Made by a program: the position numbers and the translations under genes | Source of the DNA: DASZHJ01 sp035280245 | Lineage (GTDB): Bacteria; Pseudomonadota; Alphaproteobacteria; ATCC43930; CGMCC-115725 | Direction: 5' to 3' | Assembly: GCA_035280245.1 (NCBI GenBank) | Contig: DATEGF010000121.1 | Span: forward strand, 1-64,000 | Length of the DNA: 64,000 bases | Shown here: piece by piece, positions 1 to 8,450 of the stretch | Numbering within the stretch: the first letter of the stretch is position 1 | Layout: the number at the start of each line of letters is the position of its first letter | The notes under the pieces: generated by a model | The model's database searches: none | What the model saw: the letters and a program-made list of their open reading frames with translations, nothing else | What the model was told of the DNA's origin: nothing

Positions 1-197
1 CCATCGGCAAGGTCACCTCCGCCGAGCCCGGCTGGCACCTGCAGCGGGCGCTCGCCCTCGGCTACGTCGGGGCCGATCTCGCCCGCGAGGGCGCCATGGT
101 CGATGTGATGTTGAAGGCCAAGGGAGGAACGAGCCTCTCCGGCACGCTCCGCCTCAAAGCGCCCTACGATCCCGAGCGCAAGCGCGCCAGGACTTAG
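1..197 (+). CDS. Aminomethyltransferase (GcvT)-family protein, C-terminal end (partial)
   Basis: Only the last 65 codons are present, read from base 3 to the TAG at 195-197. The stretch IGKVTSAEPGWHLQRALALGYV is the kind of C-terminal beta-barrel sequence found in GcvT-type folate-binding proteins, including aminomethyltransferase and the C-terminal halves of sarcosine or dimethylglycine dehydrogenases. These enzymes move one-carbon units to tetrahydrofolate. Which subfamily this is cannot be decided without the upstream part. The end is Lys/Arg-rich. It converges with the S74-like gene, with 13 bases between the two stops. Confidence 0.7.
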   Translation, partial: IGKVTSAEPGWHLQRALALGYVGADLAREGAMVDVMLKAKGGTSLSGTLRLKAPYDPERKRART

Positions 198-210
198 CGA
201 TGACGATTCG

Positions 211-585
211 TCAGTGCACTCGGCGGAACGGGATGCCCAGCTGCTCGTAGTCAACCCGGTAGTAGCCGTCCTCGGCGACGCTCACCGCCGACGGCATGAC
301 GTGCAGCACGTCCTGCGCCATCACGCCTTCATAGAGGTCGGTCTCGCCGACGTAGCGGAAGGTATAGAGCGGCAGCCCGTGGGCTGCGGTGCCGATCCGG
401 GTGACATCGGTCTTGAGACGCAGGTCCGACGGCGGCTTCCCACCAACTTTGGCCCCGAGCTTCGCGAGGCGCGCGTCGGCGAGATTGGCTGGCGCGGATT
501 TCTCGTCGGCCGGCTCGGCCAGATCGAAGCCGAGAAGCCGCGACCAATCGAGTCGAACCTTCGGCGTGGTGGGCTCGGATGCCAT
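211..585 (-). CDS. Stand-alone peptidase S74 (endosialidase chaperone)-like protein, copy 2
   Basis: A 124-aa protein. Residues from about 53 onward look like the intramolecular chaperone/auto-processing domain (peptidase S74) normally found at the C-terminus of phage tail spikes: SDLRLKTDVTRIG, then an LYTFRY strand, the EGVMAQDV block and YYRVDYEQLG. Ser53 and Lys58 are spaced by five residues, like the Ser/Lys dyad of endosialidase self-cleavage. There is no phage fibre domain, only about 52 residues upstream containing DWSRLLGFDLAEPADEKSAP. It has a good RBS (AAGGAG, 6 bases before ATG 585). It follows its paralogue at 609-986 by 23 bases, so the two are probably co-transcribed. The cellular role is unknown. 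Confidence 0.7.
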   Translation of the reverse strand: MASEPTTPKVRLDWSRLLGFDLAEPADEKSAPANLADARLAKLGAKVGGKPPSDLRLKTDVTRIGTAAHGLPLYTFRYVGETDLYEGVMAQDVLHVMPSAVSVAEDGYYRVDYEQLGIPFRRVH

Positions 586-608
586 GATTTACTCCTTGTG
601 CCGAGGTC

Positions 609-986
609 TCAGTGCGGCCGGCGGAACGGGATGCCCAGCTGCTCGTAGTCGACCCGGTAATAGCCATCCTCGGCAACGCCCACCGCTGACGGCATGACGC
701 GCAGCACGTCCTGCGCCATTACACCTTCGTAGAGGTCGGTTTCGCCGATGTAGCGGAAGGAGTAGAGCGGCAGCCCGTGGGCCGCGGTGCCGATCCGGGT
801 GATGTCGGTCTTGAGACGCAGGTCCGATTTCACCGGCTTCCCGCCGATCTTGGCGCCGAGCTTCGCGAGGCGCGCGTCGGCGAGCTTGGCCGGCGCGGAT
901 TTCTCGTCGGCCGGGTCGGCCAAGTCGAAGCCGAGGAGTCGGGACCAATCGAGCGGGATCTTCGGCGTGTTGCGGTCGGACGTCAT
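609..986 (-). CDS. Stand-alone peptidase S74 (endosialidase chaperone)-like protein, copy 1
   Basis: A 125-aa paralogue of the protein at 211-585. The two share most residues along their full length, including the N-terminal DWSRLLGFDLA segment and the SDLRLKTD motif (Ser54/Lys59 here). The RBS is GGGGGA, 4 bases before ATG 986. In known S74 proteins this domain assembles trimeric fibres and then cuts itself off. Here the domain is nearly the whole protein, so any cleavage would release only a peptide of about 53 residues. No tail or fibre gene lies in the window, so these may be domesticated chaperone domains or caps for a partner encoded elsewhere. Confidence 0.7.
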   Translation of the reverse strand: MTSDRNTPKIPLDWSRLLGFDLADPADEKSAPAKLADARLAKLGAKIGGKPVKSDLRLKTDITRIGTAAHGLPLYSFRYIGETDLYEGVMAQDVLRVMPSAVGVAEDGYYRVDYEQLGIPFRRPH

Positions 987-1072
987 GATTTCCCCCGAGT
1001 GCGAATCATTTCGCCACGCGCAGAGTAGGCGAGACGCTCACAGTGTCAAGGCGATGGGTCGCGCGGGGCGGC

Positions 1073-2254
1073 TCAGCCGCTGCGGTGCTGGATCCAGCGG
1101 AAGAGGGCGAAGAGCGGCAGGATCGCCAGCACCAGGAAGGCCGCGAAATAGATCGAGGCGGTGGTGCCGCCGATCAGGTCCTGGATCGCGCCGCCGAGCG
1201 GCGGCAGGCCGGCCTGGCCCATGTAGTTGAGGGCGAAGAACACGCCCATGCCGACGCCGCGGCTCTCGGCTCGCAGCACTTCGGCCGGCAACGCCATGAC
1301 CACCCCGAACGCCACGCCGACGAGCGTGCCGCCCGCCAACAGCGGCAGCACTGGGTCGACCGCGGGGACGAGCAGCAGCGTGATGCCCCAGCCGCCGATG
1401 CCGACGACCATCTGCACGTTCCAGCGGCTCCAGCGGTGCGCGATGATGCCACCAGCTTGCGTCGAGGCGAGGTTGAGCCAGGTCACCGCGCTGAGCACAC
1501 GGCCCGCCGTCCCGATGTCCCATCCCGCGGCCATCATCAGCACCGGCGAGAAGGCCACCATGATCGTATAGGCGCCGTTCACCATGCCGCAGATGGCACC
1601 CGGGAATGAGACCAGCGCGACTTCGCGCAGCGAAATCCGTCGCGCGGATCCGACGGCCGTGCGAGACCTCCGGTCGTTCGGATGTGGCCGATAGGCGAGC
1701 ACCATCAGTACGAGCGCCGCCAGGGCTGCCGCCGCCGTCACGTGGAGCGCGGCCGGCCAGCCCGCGCGCTCGCCGAGCTCGCCCAGCCACCAGAGCCCGA
1801 TCCCCATGCCGATCGGAAACGAGTTCACGTAGATGGTGATCGCCAGCACGAGCCCGCGCCCGGCGAACCAGTCGGTCACCATCTTGGTCATCAGCACGTT
1901 GAGCAGCACGCCGCCCGTGCCGGCGATGAGCCGTCCCGCGAGCAGCGCGCCATAGCCCGGGACGAAACCGGCGACGAGGTCGCCCAGCACCATGAGGCCG
2001 AGCCCGAAGGTCACCACCCGCTTGTCGCCGAAGCGCTCGCCGAGCCAGCCGCCGGGCACCGCCAGCACGACCCCCGGCAGCATGTAGAGCCCGACCAGGA
2101 ACCCCACATCGGCGAAGCCGAGGCCGAGGTCGCGCACCAGGATCGGCGCCACCGATGCGAGCGACTGGAATTGGAACGCCATGCTGACCCGCGCCGCCGT
2201 CAGCACGGCCAGCGCCACCCAACGTCCGGACACCGTGTGTTGCGTTGGGCTCAC
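1073..2254 (-). CDS. MFS transporter (tandem copy B)
   Basis: A 393-aa major facilitator superfamily inner-membrane transporter of about 12 TM segments. It has the loop 2-3 signature GGWLGERFGDKR and a long hydrophobic profile with a Lys/Arg-rich middle loop (YRPHPNDRRS). I chose the GTG at 2254 because it overlaps the TGA of the upstream paralogue as GTGA, the usual arrangement for translational coupling. Reading further upstream would run through the neighbour in a false frame. The substrate is unknown. Sequence identity to the protein at 2251-3402 is high across the first TM segments, so this is a recent tandem duplication. Confidence 0.85.
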   Translation of the reverse strand: MSPTQHTVSGRWVALAVLTAARVSMAFQFQSLASVAPILVRDLGLGFADVGFLVGLYMLPGVVLAVPGGWLGERFGDKRVVTFGLGLMVLGDLVAGFVPGYGALLAGRLIAGTGGVLLNVLMTKMVTDWFAGRGLVLAITIYVNSFPIGMGIGLWWLGELGERAGWPAALHVTAAAALAALVLMVLAYRPHPNDRRSRTAVGSARRISLREVALVSFPGAICGMVNGAYTIMVAFSPVLMMAAGWDIGTAGRVLSAVTWLNLASTQAGGIIAHRWSRWNVQMVVGIGGWGITLLLVPAVDPVLPLLAGGTLVGVAFGVVMALPAEVLRAESRGVGMGVFFALNYMGQAGLPPLGGAIQDLIGGTTASIYFAAFLVLAILPLFALFRWIQHRSG

Positions 2255-3402
2255 GCTCGCGTCCACCGAAAGAGCGTGAAGAGCGGCAAGACGAGAAACA
2301 CCAGCACGGCCGCGAAGCCAAGCGATGCCGCGGTGCCGCCGACCGCGTCCTGGATCGCGCCGGCGATCGGCGGCAAAGCGGCGTGCCCCATATAGAGAAA
2401 GACATAGAAGATGCCCATGCCGATCCCGCGGCTCGCGGGTCGCAGCACCTGCGACGGCATGGCCATGATGATACCGACGGGCAAGCCCATGAACGCGCCG
2501 CAAGCGAGCAGGGGCAAGGTCGGGTCGATTATGGGAACGAGGAGCAGGGCCGCGCACCAACCCACGATGCTTCCCGTCATCAGAAAGTTCTGGTGCCCCC
2601 AGCGTTGGGCGATGAAGCCGCCCAACTGGACCGAGACGACCACGAGCCAGGTGAAGGCGCCCACGAGGCGGCCGGCGGCACCGATATCGCGTCCGCCCGC
2701 CATCAACAGGATCGGTGCGAACGAGACCGTGATGGTGTAGGCGCCATTGGTTAGGCCCCAGATCGCGCCGGGGATGGAGACCACCGCCGCCTCGCGCCGA
2801 GAGATGCGCCGCTCGCCGTCGAAGACGGCGCGCCCCTTGCCGTCATTTGGATGCGGCCGGTAGACGGTCGCCATCAGCAGCAGGGCCGCAGCCGCGGCCG
2901 CGGCGCTCGCGTGGAGGCTCGCCGCCCAGCCGGCGCGCTCCGCGAGGGACCCCAGGCTCATCAGGGCGAGGCCGACGCCGATCGGGAATGCATTCGCGAA
3001 GATCGCCATCGCCAGCACGAGCTCGTGCTCGATGAACCAGTCGGTGATCATCTTCGACATCAGGACATTGAGCAGCACGCCGCCGATGCCCGAGATGAGC
3101 CGGCCGGCCAGCACCAGCGGGTAGCTCGACGCGAGCCCGGCCATCACGCCGCCCACCACCATGAGGCCGAGGCCGATCACCACGATGCGCCGGTCGCCGA
3201 AGCGCTCGCCGAGCCAGCCGCCGGGAATCGCGAGCAGGATGCCCGGCAGCATGTAGAGCCCGACCAGGAACCCCACGTCGGCGAAGCCGAGACCGAGGTC
3301 GCGCACCAGGATCGGCGCCGCCGATGCCAGCGACTGGAACTGGAATCCCATGCTCACCCGCGCCGTCGTCAGCACGGCGAGTGCCAGCCACCGCCGATCC
3401 AT
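2251..3402 (-). CDS. MFS transporter (tandem copy A)
   Basis: A 383-aa MFS permease, first gene of a two-gene operon with its paralogue. The ATG at 3402 is preceded by GGGGGA eight bases upstream. An in-frame ORF extends further 5' but starts with non-hydrophobic sequence, so it is not used. The region ALASAAPILVRDLG, the GERFGDRR loop and paired helices follow the MFS plan. No gene for a specific substrate lies beside it. Two divergent copies kept as a coupled pair may mean two related substrates or a heteromeric arrangement; neither can be shown from sequence. Confidence 0.85.
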   Translation of the reverse strand: MDRRWLALAVLTTARVSMGFQFQSLASAAPILVRDLGLGFADVGFLVGLYMLPGILLAIPGGWLGERFGDRRIVVIGLGLMVVGGVMAGLASSYPLVLAGRLISGIGGVLLNVLMSKMITDWFIEHELVLAMAIFANAFPIGVGLALMSLGSLAERAGWAASLHASAAAAAAALLLMATVYRPHPNDGKGRAVFDGERRISRREAAVVSIPGAIWGLTNGAYTITVSFAPILLMAGGRDIGAAGRLVGAFTWLVVVSVQLGGFIAQRWGHQNFLMTGSIVGWCAALLLVPIIDPTLPLLACGAFMGLPVGIIMAMPSQVLRPASRGIGMGIFYVFLYMGHAALPPIAGAIQDAVGGTAASLGFAAVLVFLVLPLFTLFRWTRA

Positions 3403-3531
3403 TGTGTATTCCCCCACCCGCGAGGGCGCGATTCTAGCGGGCTCTCGTGCTTCAACCAATCGTGAGGTGGACATCGGCCGGCGCCGGACGCAAGCTTCGG
3501 CCCTCCCAGAAAGAACCGGAGGACGCTTTCA

Positions 3532-4167
3532 ATGCTGACCCTCTATTACAGCCCCGGCGCCTGCTCGATGGCCTCGCATATCGGTTTGTCCGAGTCAGGC
3601 GCGCCCTATGAGACGAAGCTCGTTTCGCTTCCCAAGGGCGAGCAGAAGTCCGAGACCTATCTCAAGGTCAATCCGCGCGGCAAGGTGCCGGCGCTCGATG
3701 CCGAGGGCAAGATCATCACCGAGAATACCGCGATCCTGCACTACCTCGCGCACCGCTTCCCCGAGAAGAATCTGGCGCCGAGAGATCCCGTCGAGGCCGC
3801 GCGTTGCATTTCCACTTGCGCTTGGCTCTCGAACACCGTGCACCCGTCCTTCACCCACATCTTCCGGCCCGAGCGCTTCGCCAGCAACGAGGCGCATTTC
3901 CCCGACATCAAGGAGACCGGCAAGAAGGCGTTCTGGGCGAACCTGCAGGAGGTCGATCGGCTGCTCGCGGGCAAGGAGTGGATGATGGGCTCGCAGTTCT
4001 CGGTCTGCGATCCCTATGCGCTCGTGTTCTACGGCTGGGGCACGCGCATCGAGCTTCCCGTAAAGGAGCTCAAGAACTACACCGCCTGGAAAGACCGCAT
4101 GCTGAAGCGGCCGGCGGTGATGAAGGTGCTGCAGAAGGAAGAGAGCATCCTGCTCAAGGCCGCGTGA
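3532..4167 (+). CDS. Glutathione S-transferase, beta-class-like
   Basis: A 211-aa cytosolic GST. The start LTLYYSPGACSMASHIGL matches the bacterial GstA type, in which the cysteine of GACS (Cys11 here) is the glutathione-contacting residue. NPRGKVPAL carries the conserved cis-proline and TENTAILHYLA follows, giving a complete N-terminal thioredoxin fold, and the all-helical C-terminal domain is full length. A strong GGAGG lies about 10 bases before the ATG. The gene stands alone and ends at a perfect hairpin shared with the converging cobC gene. Likely role: glutathione conjugation or peroxide detoxification; the substrate is unknown. Confidence 0.9.
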   Translation: MLTLYYSPGACSMASHIGLSESGAPYETKLVSLPKGEQKSETYLKVNPRGKVPALDAEGKIITENTAILHYLAHRFPEKNLAPRDPVEAARCISTCAWLSNTVHPSFTHIFRPERFASNEAHFPDIKETGKKAFWANLQEVDRLLAGKEWMMGSQFSVCDPYALVFYGWGTRIELPVKELKNYTAWKDRMLKRPAVMKVLQKEESILLKAA

Positions 4168-4190
4168 GAGAGCTCTCAGCTCTCCGTCTC

Positions 4191-4226
4191 GAATCCCTCT
4201 CCGCCCTTTAGGGCGGAGAGGGATTC
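4191..4226. terminator. Perfect 16-bp hairpin between convergent genes
   Basis: Bases 4191-4206 and 4211-4226 are perfect inverted complements around a 4-base TTTA loop. The hairpin lies between the stops of the GST gene and cobC, which converge. There is no clear T-run on either side, so it is a bidirectional stem-loop of terminator or 3'-end-protecting type rather than a textbook intrinsic terminator. Confidence 0.7.
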
Positions 4227-4256
4227 GTTATCGGGAGCGGGCCAAATTAATTGGCC

Positions 4257-4895
4257 TCACCGCGGCGGCTGGTTGACGGCGACGACTTGCCAGGGATGGC
4301 CGCCGCGGGACTCCGGCCAATGATCGAGGCGGGTCAGGGAAAGGTTGTCGATGTTGATCGCGAGCGAAGCCTCGGGCGAGAGGTCGAGCGCCTCGGAGAG
4401 CGCCGCCCGGATGGTGCCGCCGTGGGTCACCGCGATGATGTCGCGGCCCGCATGCTCGCGCGTGAGACGCCGCACCGCCGGCGTCACGCGCGCCACCAGG
4501 TGGACGAAGCTCTCACCGCCCGGTGGGGCCACATGCGCGGGTGCGAGCCAGAAAGGGTGGAAGCTGTCGCCCTGCTTGTAGGGAAGGTCAGTGTATTTGA
4601 CACCCTGCCACGCGCCGAAGTTCTGTTCGGCGAGCTCGGGCTCGGCGAGCACGCCGGGCCCGGGGATGGGATCCGGGCCGGGGAGCCCCGCACGTACGAT
4701 GGCCTCGGCGGTGAGGTAGGTGCGCTTCAGCGTGCTGGTGATCCACACGGCGTCCTTGGGCAGCATCCGCGCCAGCGCCGAGAAGGCGGCGGCGTTGCTG
4801 CAATCGCAGGCGAGGTCGGTCTGGCCGTAGCAGCGCCCGTCGTTCACCGTCACGGGCGCATGCCGCACCCACCACCAGCGCGTCGCGGTGCTCAT
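4257..4895 (-). CDS. cobC: Histidine phosphatase, probable alpha-ribazole phosphatase CobC
   Basis: A 212-aa member of the phosphoglycerate-mutase/histidine phosphatase superfamily. The phospho-accepting RHA motif (WWWVRHAPV) is at the N-terminus and the second histidine is in VTHGGTIRAAL. The ATG at 4895 overlaps the TGA of cobS by 4 bases. The link to cobS, and cobT across the divergent promoter, supports removal of the 5'-phosphate from alpha-ribazole phosphate or adenosylcobalamin phosphate in the last steps of B12 nucleotide-loop assembly. The motif alone would fit any small histidine phosphatase; the specific role comes from context. Confidence 0.8.
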   Translation of the reverse strand: MSTATRWWWVRHAPVTVNDGRCYGQTDLACDCSNAAAFSALARMLPKDAVWITSTLKRTYLTAEAIVRAGLPGPDPIPGPGVLAEPELAEQNFGAWQGVKYTDLPYKQGDSFHPFWLAPAHVAPPGGESFVHLVARVTPAVRRLTREHAGRDIIAVTHGGTIRAALSEALDLSPEASLAINIDNLSLTRLDHWPESRGGHPWQVVAVNQPPR

Positions 4896-5662
4896 ACGGA
4901 GGCCGCCAAGAGGATCACGATCTCGCCCACCTGCTGAGAAGCACCCAGGACATCGCCGGTGTAGCCGCCAATGCGGCGGCGCGCGAGCAAGGCCATTGCC
5001 ATTATCGCGACACCGGCCAGGATCATCGCGAGGATGCCGCGGCCGATGCCGAGTGCCACCATCGCCACCACGAGACCGATGAGCGCCGCCGCGGTCGCGC
5101 CCGGCGGCGTGGGCCGGCCGGCCTCGGCGGCAAGCCCATCGCTCCGCGCGGGATCGAGCCACAGCATCAGCGTCGGCAGAAGCCCGCGCGACATCGCATG
5201 CGCCGCCAGCAGCGCGCTCACGGCGATCCGCACATCCGGCAGCGCCGCGAGCGCCGCCACGCGCAGGCCCACGCTGAACACCAGGGCCAGCACACCGAAG
5301 GCACCGGTGCGGCTGTCGCGCATGATCGAGAGCGCCTGCTCGCGATCGGCGCCGCCACCGAGTCCGTCCATGGTGTCCGCCAGCCCATCCTCGTGGAGGC
5401 CGCCGGTCATCAACACCGTGACCGCGACCGCCAGCAGTGCCATGGCGTTGATCGGAAGCCCCAGCCGGTCACCGATCGCGAAGGCGATGCCGCCGATGAG
5501 ACCAACGAGGATGCCCACGACCGGGAATGCCCAGGCCGCGCGGGCAAGCGCGCCGGGCTCTGCCCTCGCATCGCCGCCGAATGGCAGCCGGGTCAGGAAC
5601 GCGGCGGCGAGTCGCGCGTCGCCCTGCCAGGTGCTGAAATCACGCCCGTCCCCTTGCGCCAT
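4892..5662 (-). CDS. cobS: Adenosylcobinamide-GDP ribazoletransferase (cobalamin synthase)
   Basis: A 256-aa polytopic membrane protein. The CobS signature is clear: HEDGLADTMDGLGGG followed by RDSRTGAFG, then several alanine/leucine-rich TM helices. It joins adenosylcobinamide-GDP to alpha-ribazole (or its phosphate) at the inner membrane. It is followed by cobC with a 4-base overlap and lies back to back with cobT, 88 bases away. I looked for a cobalamin riboswitch in that gap and saw none. The kinase/guanylyltransferase cobU/cobP is not in the window. Confidence 0.95.
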   Translation of the reverse strand: MAQGDGRDFSTWQGDARLAAAFLTRLPFGGDARAEPGALARAAWAFPVVGILVGLIGGIAFAIGDRLGLPINAMALLAVAVTVLMTGGLHEDGLADTMDGLGGGADREQALSIMRDSRTGAFGVLALVFSVGLRVAALAALPDVRIAVSALLAAHAMSRGLLPTLMLWLDPARSDGLAAEAGRPTPPGATAAALIGLVVAMVALGIGRGILAMILAGVAIMAMALLARRRIGGYTGDVLGASQQVGEIVILLAASV

Positions 5663-5750
5663 AGCCCATGAGATAGCCTAAGCCGCGCAATTGCGCCACG
5701 GCAGCGAATCGAGGAGAGTCGCGCCCCGCGGAGGACCGAAGGAGACGACC

Positions 5751-6785
5751 ATGTCGAGCGAAACGCCGCGTGCGAGCCTTGACGAGATGCGCGGCCTGCT
5801 CGCGCGCCTGCCCGGTCCCGACCTCGAGGCCGGCACGACCGCACTCAACCGCGAGCGGCAGTTGACCAAGCCCGCGGGCGCCCTGGGGCGGCTCGAGGAG
5901 ATCGCCCACTGGATGTCGATCTGGCAGGGGAAGCATCCGCCAACCGTGAACCATCCGCGCGCCGCCGTGTTCGTGGGAAATCACGGCGTCGCCGCGCGCG
6001 GCGTCTCCGCTTATCCGGCGGAAGTCACCAAGCAGATGGTACAGAATTTCCTCGATGGCGGTGCGGCGGTGAACCAGCTTTGCCGTTCGGTCGATGCCGA
6101 CCTCCGGGTTTACGAGCTGGCTCTAGAGGAGCCCACCGCCGATTTCACCCGTGGTCCCGCCATGACCGAGGAGGAATGCGCCATGGCGATCGCCTATGGC
6201 ATGACGGCGGTCGAGACCGGCGTCGATCTCCTGGCGGTCGGCGAGATGGGGATCGCCAACACCGCCTCGGCGGCGGCGCTCTGCTGCGCGATCTTTGGCG
6301 GCGAGGCGGAGCAGTGGGTCGGCCCCGGGACGGGCGTTGCGGGCGAAGGCCTGCGGCGCAAATTGACCGTGGTCGCCGAAGGCGTCGTGCGCCACCGCGC
6401 CGAGAGCGAGGAGCCCTTCGATCTGCTCCGGCGCCTGGGTGGGCGCGAGCTTGCGGCGATCGTCGGCGCCGTCATGGCGGCGCGTCAGGCGCGCGTGCCC
6501 GTGGTGCTCGACGGCTACGCCACGACCGCGGCGGCGGCGGTGCTCTTCGCGGCCGACCCGCATGCGCTTGATCACTGCATCGTCGCGCACCGCTCCGCCG
6601 AGCCTGGCCATCGGCGGCTCCTCGGCAAGATCGGCAAGCCCGCGCTCCTCGATTTCGGCATGCGCTTGGGCGAAGCCTCCGGCGCCACCCTGGCCATCGC
6701 CATCATCAAGGCTGCGGTCGCCTGCCACACCGGAATGGCGACCTTTGCCGAAGCCGGCGTCAGCGAGAAGTCGGCAAAGACTTGA
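5751..6785 (+). CDS. cobT: Nicotinate-nucleotide-dimethylbenzimidazole phosphoribosyltransferase
   Basis: A 344-aa enzyme making alpha-ribazole phosphate from nicotinate mononucleotide and 5,6-dimethylbenzimidazole. The start is ATG 5751 with GAAGGAGA just upstream; in-frame sequence before it lacks family character. Typical blocks are KPAGALGRLEEIA, VFVGNHGVAARGVSAYP, EMGIANTASAAAL and the C-terminal GMRLGEASGATLA, which carries the glutamate that acts as general base in the Salmonella enzyme. It lies divergent from cobS-cobC, so the two units probably share a control region. Confidence 0.95.
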   Translation: MSSETPRASLDEMRGLLARLPGPDLEAGTTALNRERQLTKPAGALGRLEEIAHWMSIWQGKHPPTVNHPRAAVFVGNHGVAARGVSAYPAEVTKQMVQNFLDGGAAVNQLCRSVDADLRVYELALEEPTADFTRGPAMTEEECAMAIAYGMTAVETGVDLLAVGEMGIANTASAAALCCAIFGGEAEQWVGPGTGVAGEGLRRKLTVVAEGVVRHRAESEEPFDLLRRLGGRELAAIVGAVMAARQARVPVVLDGYATTAAAAVLFAADPHALDHCIVAHRSAEPGHRRLLGKIGKPALLDFGMRLGEASGATLAIAIIKAAVACHTGMATFAEAGVSEKSAKT

Positions 6786-6858
6786 TGTCACCACAGAGAG
6801 ACGGTTTGCGCCGCTTCAGGCTTTAGACTCTGATCCGCCTGCATTGACCTGAGGACAC

Positions 6859-7296
6859 ATGACGCTCAAACGGATGGACAACGTAGGAATCGTCGTCGAT
6901 GACCTCGGAGGGACGATAGATTTCTTTCGCGAGCTCGGCCTTGAGCTCGAAGGGCGAGCCACGATTGAAGGAGAATGGGCTGGACGCGTCACTGGATTGG
7001 GCGATCAGCGCGTCGAGATTGCCATGATGCGCACGCCGGATGGCCACGGCCGGCTCGAGCTATCCCGCTTCCTCACGCCGCCCGCCGTCGCGGATCACCG
7101 CAATGCCCCGGTGAACGCTCTGGGCTACCTCCGCGTCATGTTCGCCGTGGACGACATCGACGAGACGCTTGAAAGGCTCCGCGACCGCGGCGCGCAGCTC
7201 GTGGGCGAAGTAGTCCAGTATAAAGACGTGTATCGGCTCTGCTACATCCGCGGGCCTGAAGGGCTTCTCATCGGACTCGCCCAAGAACTCAGCTGA
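6859..7296 (+). CDS. VOC (glyoxalase/bleomycin-resistance) superfamily protein
   Basis: A 145-aa protein with two beta-alpha-beta-beta-beta modules: MDNVGIVVDDL near the start and VMFAVDDIDETLERLRDRG in the second half. The histidine that normally begins each module as a metal ligand is replaced (Asn before VGIVV, no His before the second strand), and the C-terminal strand lacks the usual glutamate. A metal-dependent glyoxalase reaction is therefore unlikely; ligand binding or a metal-free role is possible. RBS TGAGGA lies before ATG 6859. Monocistronic. Confidence 0.8.
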   Translation: MTLKRMDNVGIVVDDLGGTIDFFRELGLELEGRATIEGEWAGRVTGLGDQRVEIAMMRTPDGHGRLELSRFLTPPAVADHRNAPVNALGYLRVMFAVDDIDETLERLRDRGAQLVGEVVQYKDVYRLCYIRGPEGLLIGLAQELS

Positions 7297-7391
7297 GCGC
7301 AATACGAAAAACAATGATGCAGGGCGACCAATGTCAGCGAGCGCGTCTCACAAATGGTCCTTCCTGAGAGAACAATCTCGCTACTGCGGCG

Positions 7392-8450
7392 TCAGCGGGA
7401 AGTCGGAATGAGCGTCGCCGCGGCGCGGCCAACCGCGGCCGGGTAAGCGAAGAGCCCGGGCAATCCGCCGGTGTGGATCCAGATGACCGTGTCGTCGCGG
7501 CGAAGGCGTCCCGCGCGAACGAGGCCGATCAAGCCGGCCATGCCTTTGCCGGAATAGACGGGATCGAGCGCCAAGGCTTCGAGCCGCGCGGCGAGACCGA
7601 TCGCCTCCAATGTGTCGCCGTCGGGAACGCCATAGGCGGGGCCGGCGAAGCCCGAGAGGACGTCGACCGCCGAGTCGGTCCATTTGTCCGGTGCGGCGAG
7701 GAGCGTCGCGGCTTCACGGCCGACCCGGCGAACATCGGCCGCAACGCGCTCGGGCTGGGCGTCGACATCGACGCCGATACATCGGAACGGTTGATCGAGG
7801 GCGCACAGCGTCGCGACGATGCCGGCCTGAGTCCCGGCACTGCCGGAGGCGTGCACGAGGTGCGTTGGCGAAAGGCCACGCTCGGCGCACTGATCAAGGA
7901 GCTCCAGCACCATCCGGGCGTAGCCGAGTGCCCCCAGCGCATCGGAAGCGCCGTAGGGCACGAAATAGGGCTTGCGGCCACGCGCCATGAGCTCGGCCTC
8001 GATGCGCCGCAAGCCGCGGTTTCGATCCTCGTCCCACGGGAGATCATGAATCACCGCGCCGTAAAGGCGATCGAGCAGGATGTTGCCAGTGTCGTCGTAG
8101 CCGGGCTCAGTCTCCGACACGCGGCCATGCATGATGCCGAGATGGCAAGCGAGGCCGAGCTTGGCCGCGGCCGCGGCGACTTGTCGGCAGGTGTTGGACT
8201 GCACCACGCCACCGCACACGATGCAGTCCGCGCCTGCCGCCAACGCAGCGGCCAGATCGTATTCGAGCTTGCGCACCTTGTTTCCGCCGACGCCGAGACC
8301 CGTGCAGTCGTCGCGCTTGACCCAGAGGCGCGGACCGCCGAGTGCCGCCGCGAGCCTCGGCATCTCCTCAATCGGCGTGGGCAAGTGCGCGAGAGCGACG
8401 CGCGGAACCGCCTCGAGCCGGGCGCGCAGCTCCGCCGGGGTCGTGGTCAT
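7392..8450 (-). CDS. PLP-dependent D-cysteine desulfhydrase / ACC deaminase-family enzyme
   Basis: A 352-aa fold-type II PLP enzyme. WVKRDDCTGLGVGGNKVRKLEYDL contains the PLP-binding lysine in GGNKVRK, and a glycine/serine-rich phosphate-binding segment HASGSAGTQAG follows near residue 200. The family covers D-cysteine desulfhydrase (to pyruvate, sulfide and ammonia) and 1-aminocyclopropane-1-carboxylate deaminase; sequence by eye does not separate them reliably. The ATG at 8450 overlaps the stop of the ABC permease by 4 bases, so it is the third gene of an ATPase-permease-enzyme operon. Confidence 0.8.
   Translation of the reverse strand: MTTTPAELRARLEAVPRVALAHLPTPIEEMPRLAAALGGPRLWVKRDDCTGLGVGGNKVRKLEYDLAAALAAGADCIVCGGVVQSNTCRQVAAAAAKLGLACHLGIMHGRVSETEPGYDDTGNILLDRLYGAVIHDLPWDEDRNRGLRRIEAELMARGRKPYFVPYGASDALGALGYARMVLELLDQCAERGLSPTHLVHASGSAGTQAGIVATLCALDQPFRCIGVDVDAQPERVAADVRRVGREAATLLAAPDKWTDSAVDVLSGFAGPAYGVPDGDTLEAIGLAARLEALALDPVYSGKGMAGLIGLVRAGRLRRDDTVIWIHTGGLPGLFAYPAAVGRAAATLIPTSR

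Noticed and set aside
5663..5750. Cobalamin riboswitch between cobS and cobT
   Set aside because: No B12-box-like sequence or suitable stem-loops were seen, and the gap is only 88 bases.
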